Source: Acidobacteriota bacterium (GTDB lineage: Bacteria > Acidobacteriota > Terriglobia > Terriglobales > Acidobacteriaceae). From it: a DNA stretch of 64,000 nucleotides. The first letter of the stretch is position 1. Each line of letters starts with the position of its first letter. This document shows, piece by piece, positions 56,216 to 64,000 of this stretch. The notes below the pieces were generated by a model. The model ran no database searches, had not been told where the DNA came from, and saw only the letters and a program-made list of their open reading frames with translations. Where the stretch lies: assembly GCA_021810625.1 (NCBI GenBank), contig JAJZIJ010000011.1, positions 1 through 64,000 on the forward strand, given 5' to 3'. A program made the translations under genes and the position numbers.

Positions 56216-57499
56216 TTACCGCGTTGCGCCCACTGGCTCCCGCAGCCAGCCGTAGAGAGGGAACTGCTCGGCCATCTCCAGCACATCGGCGCGGGCGTGC
56301 GCCAGCCACGCCGGATTACTGCGATGCTCCAGTGCCTGCGTGATCCAGCGGCCAATAATGCGCATCTCCGGCTCGCGCATTCCGCGCGTGGTCAGCGCAG
56401 GCGTGCCAATGCGGATGCCGCTCGGCTTGAGCGGAGGATTGGTATCGAAGGGAATCGCGTTTTTGTTGACGGTGATGCCTGCCTCGCCCAGCGCGTGCTC
56501 CGCTTCGCTGCCCAACATGCCTTTGGCAAAGACATCGACCAGCATCAGATGCGTGTCCGTGCCGCCGGAGATCACGCGGAAGCCTTCAGCCTTGAGCGTC
56601 TCGGCCAATGCCTGGGCGTTGGCAACCACCTGCGCGGCATAGGCGTGGAACTCCGGCTGCAATGCCTCCTTAAAGGCCACAGCTTTGGCTGCCATGATGT
56701 GTACCAGCGGGCCGCCCTGCTGACCGGGGAAAACGCATCGGTCAACGGCAGCGGCAAACTCCTGCTGGCAGAGGATGAGGCCGGAGCGCGGGCCGCGCAG
56801 TGTTTTGTGCGTTGTTGTGGTCACAATATGCGCGTGCGGCACTGGCGAAGGATGCACGCCGCCCGCCACCAGGCCGGAGATGTGCGCCATGTCCACCACC
56901 AGATACGCGCCCACCTTGTCGGCAATCTCGCGCATCCGAGGGAAGTCCAGGATTCGCGCATAGGCGCTGCCGCCGCCGATAATCATGCGCGGCTTTTCCC
57001 GCGTGGCGATTGCTTCCAGCTCGTCGTAGTCGATGGTTTCGGTGTCTTTGCGCACACCGTAGCTGGCCACGCGATAGAGTTTGCCAGAGAAGTTCAGCTT
57101 GTGGCCGTGCGTCAGATGGCCGCCGTGGGCCAGGTCAAGACCGAGAATCGTATCGCCGGGTGTCAGGATCGAGGCATAGGCCGCAGCGTTGGCCTGCGAG
57201 CCGGAATGTGGCTGCACGTTCACATGGTCGGAGCCAAAGAGCTGCTTGGCGCGGTCGCGGGCAAGGTTCTCCACGACGTCGCTAAATTCGCAGCCGCCGT
57301 AGTAGCGCTTGCCGGGGTAGCCCTCGGCATACTTGTTGGTGAAGACGGAGCCGGCAGCTTCCAGCACCGCTTCACTGACGAAGTTTTCCGAGGCGATCAT
57401 CTCCAGCCCATCGTGCTGGCGATGCGCCTCCTGTTGGACGGCATCGTAGATTTCAGGGTCGGCCTGCGACAGCGGCAGGCGCATGCGATCAGAGGACAT
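56216..57499 (-). CDS. glyA: Serine hydroxymethyltransferase
   Basis: PLP enzyme interconverting serine and glycine with tetrahydrofolate. The 427-residue protein has the family length, with [18 protein letters not shown] at the start, the PLP lysine in [15 protein letters not shown] and FPGQQGGPL. It is the source of the one-carbon units and also uses the serine that cysE consumes. No glycine riboswitch is visible in the 79-bp gap upstream. Confidence 0.96.
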   Translation of the reverse strand: MSSDRMRLPLSQADPEIYDAVQQEAHRQHDGLEMIASENFVSEAVLEAAGSVFTNKYAEGYPGKRYYGGCEFSDVVENLARDRAKQLFGSDHVNVQPHSGSQANAAAYASILTPGDTILGLDLAHGGHLTHGHKLNFSGKLYRVASYGVRKDTETIDYDELEAIATREKPRMIIGGGSAYARILDFPRMREIADKVGAYLVVDMAHISGLVAGGVHPSPVPHAHIVTTTTHKTLRGPRSGLILCQQEFAAAVDRCVFPGQQGGPLVHIMAAKAVAFKEALQPEFHAYAAQVVANAQALAETLKAEGFRVISGGTDTHLMLVDVFAKGMLGSEAEHALGEAGITVNKNAIPFDTNPPLKPSGIRIGTPALTTRGMREPEMRIIGRWITQALEHRSNPAWLAHARADVLEMAEQFPLYGWLREPVGATR

Positions 57500-57578
57500 A
57501 CGGAGATTTTAGCGCATCCGCGCAACAGATGCGTGGCACAAAATTTTCTCAGCGGATATGCGCCGAACTTCCCTCTCT

Positions 57579-59015
57579 TTATCCCTCGTGATAACCAAAG
57601 AATCGGCGACGCTTAATGATTTCGGCAATCTCCGGAGGAACCATATCCTCCCAGGACGTGTCGGCGTTTTTAATTTTTTGCAGAATATCGCGCGAAAAAA
57701 TGTGCAGCAGGCTTTCATTGAAATTGTCGAGATGCTTGATTCTTCCACGTTCTACAACGTACTGATACAGGCTACGAAGATTCTCCGGGATTTCCACGTT
57801 GTCCACGGTGTTGAGTGTCCCCGTGGTGAAGTCCTTGGATGGATAGACATAAATCCGCATATCCTTTTTGAACAGCTTGCCGAAGGCTTCGAGAATCCCT
57901 CCCTCCAGTTCCGTGTAGTATTTTTCCTGAAATAAATCCTGTAGGCTTGGCAGCCCCATTGTTAAGGCGATAGGTTCAGAGGTGTATCGCGTCAGATAGG
58001 CTTCCAGGCGATAGTACTCAAAATAGTTTGAGATGAGAACGGTCTTGTTGGCGGCGGCTAACACGTCTGCGCGGGCCAGGAAATCACTTAGGTCGATCTT
58101 GCCGTCCACCAGCAAGTTTCGCATCGTAATCTCCATTAACTCCACAACTTGATCCGCTTTCACCCCTGGCTCTGCAATGAAGCGCTCGCGAGCGCACCGA
58201 ACCATGTCGATGTTGACCTTGGTGACGGGGCGAAAGCTTCCTCGCTCGACCAAAATTGGGCGCTTATGCAGGACTTCCGAGGGTTGCAGCACCTCCCCGG
58301 ACGGCCCAAACATTGCGGCCCCGGAAAGGCCGAGCTGCACCAGCTTCAGGCTCATAACGCGATTGTCAACATGGCGGAAGCCCACCCCGGAGAACTCAAT
58401 CATGTCGACCTCAAGGCGCGCAGTGGTGAGATTGTCAAGGAGAGATTCGAGGATCAGATGTGGTTTTCGATCCAGAAAAAACGCGCCATACAGAAGATTG
58501 ACGCCCACAATGCCCAACGCCTGCTGCTGATGCGCATTCTCGCGATCCAGCATCCGAACATGAATAATAATCTGGCTTTCGTCGTCCTTTGGATAGAGTT
58601 GATATTTAATCCCCATCCAGCCGTGGCACTCGTTGGTGCCTTCGTAATTGCGCGCAGCCACTGTATCGGCGAAGGCAAAAAAAGCTGTGTCCTCGCCTCG
58701 CGATACACTCAATCGTTTCAGATTGAGCGCGTATTCGTAGTCGAGCATGCTCTGCAATCGTTCGCGGGAAACATAACGCTTGCAGTGCCCGTATATGGCG
58801 TCGCTGACGGTCATATCGTAGGCGGAGATGGACTTGGAAATCGTTCCCGCCGCTGCGCCAACTTTGAAGAACCAGCGCGCCACTTCCTGCCCGGCACCAA
58901 TCTCTGCGAACGTGCCATACCGGGCGGCATCCAGGTTGATCTTGAGAGCTTTTTGATCAATGCTCAACTTCAGCCGCTCATCATCTTCCACCAGCAGTTC
59001 AAACTCTCTATTCAT
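57579..59015 (-). CDS. Conserved protein of unknown function, 478 residues
   Basis: I do not recognise this protein with confidence. I choose the start at 59015 (MNREFELLVEDDE) because AGGA lies 8 nt upstream; an ATG three codons earlier has none. It has no signal peptide or membrane segment, is balanced in charge, and reads as a single large globular protein with apparent conserved blocks such as YEGTNECHGWMGIKYQL, EFSGVGFRHVDNRVMSLKLVQ, RPILVERGSFRPVTKVN and ALTMGLPSLQDLFQEKYY. I associate such sequences with a family scattered in Bacteroidetes and Acidobacteria that carries doubtful annotations. It lies between glyA and a DUF2071 gene, divergent from the latter, and gives no functional hint. 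Confidence 0.85.
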   Translation of the reverse strand: MNREFELLVEDDERLKLSIDQKALKINLDAARYGTFAEIGAGQEVARWFFKVGAAAGTISKSISAYDMTVSDAIYGHCKRYVSRERLQSMLDYEYALNLKRLSVSRGEDTAFFAFADTVAARNYEGTNECHGWMGIKYQLYPKDDESQIIIHVRMLDRENAHQQQALGIVGVNLLYGAFFLDRKPHLILESLLDNLTTARLEVDMIEFSGVGFRHVDNRVMSLKLVQLGLSGAAMFGPSGEVLQPSEVLHKRPILVERGSFRPVTKVNIDMVRCARERFIAEPGVKADQVVELMEITMRNLLVDGKIDLSDFLARADVLAAANKTVLISNYFEYYRLEAYLTRYTSEPIALTMGLPSLQDLFQEKYYTELEGGILEAFGKLFKKDMRIYVYPSKDFTTGTLNTVDNVEIPENLRSLYQYVVERGRIKHLDNFNESLLHIFSRDILQKIKNADTSWEDMVPPEIAEIIKRRRFFGYHEG

Positions 59016-59218
59016 ATCAATCATCCTATAGTAAGCGTTGCGTTGTTTTTGGATATGGCGGCGCGATCTTTGTCTGTCTGTCGCGCCCACGGCACGATCT
59101 GTTTATTTTATTTTCTATCAAAATGATTTTGCGGTGTGACGATCTGCAATGCTCTTGTTGCGTGGCAACCCCGGAATCGTCGTAGGATGTCGTAGGATAC
59201 AGTGGGAATGAATTTGTT

Positions 59219-59989
59219 ATGGGAGACGCGCTTTCCATTGTCGATCATCGGCCCTGGGCGCTGCCCGTGCATCCTTGGGTGATGCGGCAGCGCTGGCATA
59301 GTCTGCTGTTTGCGCACTGGCCGATCCCGGCGGCGGAGATTGCCTATCGGCTGCCCGATGGCCTTGTCGCCGATTGCTTTGGCGGCGATGCCTGGATCGG
59401 CGTGGTGCCCTTCACCATCGACCGTATCCGCTTTCGCGGTCTGGGTACGGTTCCCGGAGCCAGCCGCTTTGCAGAACTCAATCTGCGCACCTACGTCCGC
59501 GACCGCCGCACGGGAACTCCTGGAATTTACTTTTTCTCGCTCGATGCGGCCAATCCGTTGGCCGTGGTGGCTGCGCGGACATGGTTCCACCTGCCTTACT
59601 ACTGGGCGCGCATGAACGCCACAACGAACGACAGCGGTACGGTCGAGTATTGCAGCGCGCGCCGCATGGCGAAAGAGCCAGTTCGTTTCCGCGCGCGCTA
59701 CCGCGGCCTGGGGCCGACGCAGCGGAGAAAACGCAGCGCCATTGGCTCCATCGAACATTTTCTTACCGAGCGTTACTGCATCTTCACAACGGATCGACGC
59801 GGCCAATTATTGCAGGGAAACCTCCATCATCCACCCTGGCCGCTCGAAGAGGCTGAGGCCGAGATTGAGATGAACGAGCTGCCCCAGGCCCACGGCCTAC
59901 GTCTGCCGCAGACCCCGCCTGTCCTCTACTTTGCCCGCGACCTGGCCATCTACACCTGGCGTCCGCAACCGATCATGGCGTTGGCGTAG
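59219..59989 (+). CDS. DUF2071 / YqjF-family protein
   Basis: A 256-residue cytoplasmic protein of the YqjF group. It begins with VHPWVMRQRWHSLLFAHWPIP, then LPDGLVADCFGGDAWIGVVPF, FRGLGTVPGASRFAELNLRTYV and a final LYFARDLAIYTWRP, in shortened form; all are typical of DUF2071. The fold is predicted to be acetoacetate-decarboxylase-like, but the activity is unknown. The ATG at 59219 follows a GTGGGA-like site. The gene ends shortly before a strong bidirectional terminator. Confidence 0.85.
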   Translation: MGDALSIVDHRPWALPVHPWVMRQRWHSLLFAHWPIPAAEIAYRLPDGLVADCFGGDAWIGVVPFTIDRIRFRGLGTVPGASRFAELNLRTYVRDRRTGTPGIYFFSLDAANPLAVVAARTWFHLPYYWARMNATTNDSGTVEYCSARRMAKEPVRFRARYRGLGPTQRRKRSAIGSIEHFLTERYCIFTTDRRGQLLQGNLHHPPWPLEEAEAEIEMNELPQAHGLRLPQTPPVLYFARDLAIYTWRPQPIMALA

Positions 59990-60085
59990 AAGAATGTGTG
60001 GCGCGGAGGACACACGCGCAAAGCTACACGCAGCAGGCATGTGGGCGGCTTGAATCTCCGCTTTGCTGGGGAAGGTTTTTCATCC

Positions 60086-60127
60086 CAAACAAAGATGCCC
60101 GACCAAATGGCCGGGCATCTTTGTTTG
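60086..60127. terminator. Bidirectional terminator
   Basis: A perfect 16-bp inverted repeat (CAAACAAAGATGCCCG at 60086-60101 and complement at 60112-60127) around a 10-nt loop, with A- and T-rich ends. It separates the DUF2071 gene from the convergent histone-like gene and can stop transcription on both strands. Confidence 0.9.
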
Positions 60128-60139
60128 CCTGTGGATGTC

Positions 60140-60718
60140 TTACTTTTTGGTGGCTTTTTTGACTGCTTTCTTCGCAGCCTTCTTTGCAGGAGCCTTCTTT
60201 ACAGACTTCTTGGCAACCGCTTTCTTTGCCGATGTCTTCTTGACTACTGCCTTCTTCGTTGCCTTTTTAACCGCCAATGTATTCCCCTTTTTAGTTGATT
60301 TCATACTGCTCTTTTTAGCCATTTTTTTGATGGCCTTTTTCGCAGCCTTCTTTTTGGCTGGAACTTTTTTCGCCGACTTTCTGGCAGATGTTTTCTTTAC
60401 AGGTTTGGCGGCTTTTTTCGCCGCTTTTTTTGCAACGGGCTTCGATGCCTTTTTCGCATGTTTTGTTGCCGACTTTGGCGATGCAGGCTTCGCTGGCTTT
60501 GTTGCAGGAACGGAGGTCACGGGAGGCATCATCGCAGCCACGAGCGGCGCCATGTCGTCCTCCAAATCATGATCGTCATCGTCGGAAGTGATGGAAATCG
60601 TTACTTCCTCCTCGTCATCTTCCTCGAAGTCATGGTTGACATCATCGTGCAGTTCGCCATGTTCCATATCAAACTCATCGTCTTCCCGGGCCATTCGTTT
60701 GAACATATCCTCGCTCAT
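60140..60718 (-). CDS. Histone H1-like protein with acidic N-terminus
   Basis: A 192-residue protein of two opposite halves. Residues 1-65 are acidic (DDEFDMEHGELHDD, FEEDDEEEVTI, SDDDDHDLEDD); from about 80 onward the sequence is a chain of Lys/Ala repeats (KKAAKKAAKPVKKTSARKSA and similar), as in histone H1-like nucleoid proteins (Hc1/AlgP type). The basic half should bind DNA without sequence preference, while the acidic half could modulate binding or fold back on it. The ATG at 60718 is chosen over one four codons upstream. Repeats of AAGAA-like codons make the region prone to length change. Confidence 0.85.
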   Translation of the reverse strand: MSEDMFKRMAREDDEFDMEHGELHDDVNHDFEEDDEEEVTISITSDDDDHDLEDDMAPLVAAMMPPVTSVPATKPAKPASPKSATKHAKKASKPVAKKAAKKAAKPVKKTSARKSAKKVPAKKKAAKKAIKKMAKKSSMKSTKKGNTLAVKKATKKAVVKKTSAKKAVAKKSVKKAPAKKAAKKAVKKATKK

Positions 60719-60835
60719 GATTCCTCCCAATCCTTTTCTGCTTGCATGTCTTGCGCTCTACGCCGCGCCGTATTGCAGTACCAGCAACAGAATGCTACGA
60801 GTTGAAGAGAAACACAAGCGCGAAGCTGAAAAAAT

Positions 60836-62707
60836 TTAATTACTGTTGCTGCTGGAAGCGGGGACAGGTCTCTTGCGGCGCGAAGGAACGGAGTGCGCCG
60901 ACCCCGGTTTTTTTCGGTGGGTGGATCGCGTCGAAGCGCTGCCAGAGCGGCGATGGGCGCGGTTGGGGTGGGAGTGTTGCCTGGTGTATCTTCGGCGATG
61001 CGAGATGGGCGCAGGCTGCGACACGTACAGCATTCGACCGGGCAGAAGATGATTTTCGCGCAGGTGGTTCCAGCGGCGTACTTCGGCTGCGGTCACGCCA
61101 AAACGATCCGCGACCGTGACCACAGTGTCGCCGCGGCGGGTTCGATACCGCATACGGGCGATGGTGGGCATCGGCGCAGGCGGTAGAGGAATCACCAGTG
61201 CCGTGCCGGGGGCAAGCGCCGCATGCAACGGCAGATGGTTCACGCTGGCGATCTGCGCGGCCTGGACATGAAAGTGCAGCGCGACCGCCTCCAGACTCTC
61301 GCCGGAGGCCACGGTGGTATAGCGCCAGGAGTCGCGATGATTTGCTGGAATCAGAGCCACGCGCTGCTCAAACATATCTTTTGTTCCCACGGGCAAATAT
61401 AAATCGAACGGCTGGCCGACCGGGGTGCGCATGTGCAACAGGCTGGGGTTCAGGCTCTCCAATTCCTCCACTGTGGAACCCACCAGATCGGCGACCAGAC
61501 GGAGGTCGATGCTGCTATCCACGGTGACGGTATCCACCACCAGCGGAAGATCCGGTGTCATGTCGCTCAAGCCATATTGCGCTGGATTTTTGGCCATGAT
61601 GGTTGCGGCCAGAATAATGGGGACGTAGTTTTTTGTCTCCTGCGGCAACACATTGCGTCGGTACATTTCCCAGAAATCGGCATAGCCGGTGCGCTGCACG
61701 GCGCGCTGCACGTTGCCCGCGCCCCAGTCATAGGCGGCCATAGCCAGATACCAGTCTCCAAACTGGTCATGCAGCATCTTGATATATCGGGCGTAGGCAC
61801 GCGTGGATTGGATGGGGTCAAAACGCTCATCCACCCACATATTGCGTACCAGGCCGTAATTGCCATGCGGCATGAACTGCCACATGCCGCCCGCGCCGGA
61901 GCGTCGGTTGACGGCGCGTGGCTGAAACCCGGATTCGGCGACGGCCTGGTAGATCAAATCCTGCGGCACGCCTTCTTCCGCCAGCACTTTGGAGATCATC
62001 TGGCGGTAGTGTCCGGCCCGCTCCAGCGCGTGCTTGATGGTGTTGTGGCCCTTGGTCGTGTTGGAAAAATAATTGATATAGCTGGTAACGTAGTCGTTGA
62101 CCACCAGCGGCAAATCGGATTGCGTCCTCTTCAACTCCGCCTGCGCGCGGGCCTCCAGGTTGGGATCGACGGAGAAGGTGACATCATTGGCTACATCGAC
62201 GGGCGCGGCCTCCTGTTGGCCGAAGCCGTTGCCCTGTTGCAGCGCGTCCATCTCCAGCGCGTTCACCTGATCCACCAGTTTTTCAAAGGCATCTCGCAAA
62301 CGCGTATCGGTTTGTAAATCGCGCCCGCTGGTCAGGTAAATGTCCACGGCGCGATCAAACTCCGCGCGCGCTGCTGGAAACTGGCCTGCCTGATAATGCT
62401 GCACTCCATTCGCGTATGCCCGCTGGGAGGCATCGATCCATGTCTGATCCTGCTGCTCCGTGTCTGTGAGTGTGGGGGCTGGCGTGGCAACGATCTTCTC
62501 CGGTGGCGTGGCAAAGGAGGGCTGGTTTGTCTCCAGTGCTGGCGCGGTCGCCTGGGGGGTGCTGTCCGCTGTCGCGCCGTTCCGCCGCGAAGCGCATCCC
62601 GTACACGCCAGCAGCGCGGCCAGCGCGGTGACACCAAAAATGCCGAGACCAGTCTCGAAGATGTCCATATCGGAAATATCAAGGAAAGAAACGGGAAAAA
62701 ACCTCAT
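60836..62707 (-). CDS. MltD-like membrane-bound lytic murein transglycosylase
   Basis: Cleaves peptidoglycan glycan strands with anhydro-product formation. The up to 623-residue protein has a lipoprotein signal (hydrophobic to LLACTGC, lipobox Cys38). The SLT catalytic domain (about 225-370) carries the catalytic glutamate in [18 protein letters not shown] and AYNWG-like AYDWGAGNV. Two LysM peptidoglycan-binding modules follow (about 455-500 and 515-560), then a 60-residue Arg/Ser/His-rich tail. The start is uncertain (62707 or 62668) because neither has a clear ribosome binding site. It is divergent from lepA. Confidence 0.92.
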   Translation of the reverse strand: MRFFPVSFLDISDMDIFETGLGIFGVTALAALLACTGCASRRNGATADSTPQATAPALETNQPSFATPPEKIVATPAPTLTDTEQQDQTWIDASQRAYANGVQHYQAGQFPAARAEFDRAVDIYLTSGRDLQTDTRLRDAFEKLVDQVNALEMDALQQGNGFGQQEAAPVDVANDVTFSVDPNLEARAQAELKRTQSDLPLVVNDYVTSYINYFSNTTKGHNTIKHALERAGHYRQMISKVLAEEGVPQDLIYQAVAESGFQPRAVNRRSGAGGMWQFMPHGNYGLVRNMWVDERFDPIQSTRAYARYIKMLHDQFGDWYLAMAAYDWGAGNVQRAVQRTGYADFWEMYRRNVLPQETKNYVPIILAATIMAKNPAQYGLSDMTPDLPLVVDTVTVDSSIDLRLVADLVGSTVEELESLNPSLLHMRTPVGQPFDLYLPVGTKDMFEQRVALIPANHRDSWRYTTVASGESLEAVALHFHVQAAQIASVNHLPLHAALAPGTALVIPLPPAPMPTIARMRYRTRRGDTVVTVADRFGVTAAEVRRWNHLRENHLLPGRMLYVSQPAPISHRRRYTRQHSHPNRAHRRSGSASTRSTHRKKPGSAHSVPSRRKRPVPASSSNSN

Positions 62708-62892
62708 GCGTAAAGATCAGATGGAATCCTCTTTATTGTATGGCCTGCATCCGCGCATGGAGGATGAAAATACCTTTCACCGCAGATGGTAGACTTACGC
62801 TTGGAGCATCTTCCAACCGCCGTACCCGGCTTTGCTGCCGGATGGATGCGCGCGCGGAGACTCTCTCAGCCCGCTTGCATCGACAGACCTGC

Positions 62893-64000
62893 ATGGATCG
62901 CCTGCATATACGCAATTTCGCAATCATCGCCCACATCGATCACGGAAAATCGACGCTTTCTGATCGTTTGCTGGAACTGACCGGCTCGCTGACCGCGCGC
63001 GAAATGCACGCGCAGGTGCTCGACGCAATGGATCTGGAACGCGAGCGCGGCATCACCATCAAGGCCCATGCCGTTCGCATGGTCTATCCCGCGAAAAACG
63101 GGGAGATATATCAACTCAACCTGATCGACACGCCGGGGCACGTCGATTTTTCTTACGAAGTCTCGCGCTCCCTGGCCTCCTGCGAAGGAGCGTTGCTGGT
63201 GGTCGATGCCTCGCAGGGCGTGGAGGCGCAGACCCTGGCGAATGCGTATCTGGCGATTAACAACGGGCTGGATATGATTCCCATCATCAACAAAATCGAT
63301 CTGCCCAGCGCCGACATCGAGCGCACCAAGGAGATGATCGAGCAGACCGTTGGGTTGGATACCAAGGATGCCATTCCGGTCAGCGCCAAGACGGGGCAGG
63401 GGATTCCTGACATTCTGGAGGCTATCGTTCACCGATTGCCTCCGCCTTCAGGGGAAATCTCAGAGCCGCTGCAGGCGCTCATTTTTGATTCCTGGTTTGA
63501 TGCCTATCGCGGCGTCATCGTGCTGGCGCGTGTCATCAACGGACGCATGTACAAAGGGCAGAATATCCGTCTGATGTCGAACAACACTGCTTTTGAGATC
63601 GAATCGCTCGGCGTGCTGACGCCCAAGCCCGTGGAGATCGCCGAATTAACGGCGGGCGAGGTTGGATTCTTCGCTGCCAACATCAAGAACGTGGCCGACA
63701 CCAAAATCGGCGACACCATCACCGATGCGGTTCTTCCGTGCGCCGCCGCGCTGCCGGGTTTTGAAGAGATCAAGCCGATGGTCTTTGCCGGCCTCTATAC
63801 CGTCGATGCGCATGCGCATACCTTGCTGCGGGATGCTCTGGAAAAACTGCGCCTCAACGATTCGTCGTTTTTCTTTGAGCCGGAGAGTTCCATTGCCTTG
63901 GGCTTCGGTTTCCGCTGCGGGTTTCTCGGCCTGCTGCACATGGAGATTATTCAGGAGCGGCTGGAACGCGAGTTCAATCTGGATTTAATTACGACCGCGC
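62893..64000 (+). CDS. lepA: Elongation factor 4 (LepA), 5' part
   Basis: A ribosome-associated GTPase thought to back-translocate or assist biogenesis. From the ATG at 62893, 369 codons are in the window and the gene runs off the right edge. The G1 motif AHIDHGKST is at 13-21, with ERERGITIK (G2 region), [12 protein letters not shown] (G3), NKIDLPSAD (G4) and VSAKTG (G5), then domain II and the start of the EF-G-like domain III ([16 protein letters not shown]). The family total is about 600 residues. Confidence 0.97.
   Translation, partial: MDRLHIRNFAIIAHIDHGKSTLSDRLLELTGSLTAREMHAQVLDAMDLERERGITIKAHAVRMVYPAKNGEIYQLNLIDTPGHVDFSYEVSRSLASCEGALLVVDASQGVEAQTLANAYLAINNGLDMIPIINKIDLPSADIERTKEMIEQTVGLDTKDAIPVSAKTGQGIPDILEAIVHRLPPPSGEISEPLQALIFDSWFDAYRGVIVLARVINGRMYKGQNIRLMSNNTAFEIESLGVLTPKPVEIAELTAGEVGFFAANIKNVADTKIGDTITDAVLPCAAALPGFEEIKPMVFAGLYTVDAHAHTLLRDALEKLRLNDSSFFFEPESSIALGFGFRCGFLGLLHMEIIQERLEREFNLDLITTA

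Noticed and set aside
57500-57578. Glycine riboswitch upstream of glyA
   Set aside because: The 79-bp gap is too short and shows no tandem aptamer pattern.

Overview
The window looks like a chromosomal segment of an acidobacterium of the Terriglobia/Acidobacteriaceae type. This is inferred from family content and style: moderately high GC, NHL/Ig-like and CSLREA/beta-helix surface proteins with an unusual C-terminal tail, an OprB-like porin, palindromic intergenic elements with TCAT(T/C)C..GAGCG arms, and a leu-ilv supercluster. No rRNA or other marker fixes the species.

Region 1 (1-6082) is a horizontally acquired defence island ending at a tRNA-Val(GAC) gene. It holds a CRISPR array of 18 identical 36-bp repeats and 17 spacers of 29-30 nt. 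The geometry and repeat ends suggest subtype II-C, with any cas genes beyond the left edge. Next come an unrecognised 248-residue protein and a 907-residue protein combining a PD-(D/E)xK nuclease-like domain, a P-loop NTPase and a C-terminal S1 RNA-binding domain. I consider this two-gene unit the best candidate for an undescribed system. It abuts, and overlaps out of frame, a tyrosine recombinase that has lost its N-terminus. A short relic of an IS481-type transposase lies before the tRNA.

Region 2 (6083-25115) carries a promoter with an embedded palindrome, an OprB-like porin, cysK-cysE (cysteine synthesis), ilvA, a PHP phosphoesterase coupled to a GT4 glycosyltransferase, and a run of secreted or surface proteins: collagen-like, tail-collar, NHL/Ig-like and beta-helix.

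Region 3 (25155-36017) is a complete branched-chain amino acid operon, leuA-leuB-leuC-leuD-ilvD-ilvB-ilvH-ilvC, read leftward. A divergent LysR regulator sits beside it, with a clear LysR-type palindrome in the shared promoter region. LeuA lacks the C-terminal leucine-feedback domain.

Region 4 (36018-49945) has two Spy-like periplasmic proteins produced by a tandem duplication that also copied the 3' end of lysR, two paralogous beta-barrel proteins, ispF-ispD (isoprenoid precursors), a HAD-UbiA fusion, and an MdtABC-like RND efflux operon.

Region 5 (49946-64000) has an adenine-methyltransferase/restriction-endonuclease pair between the efflux operon and tRNA-Asp(GTC), infC starting on an AUC codon, a TolC-like outer membrane factor, an MFS exporter, glyA, a conserved unknown protein, a DUF2071 protein, a histone-H1-like protein, an MltD-like lytic transglycosylase and the 5' part of lepA, which runs off the window.
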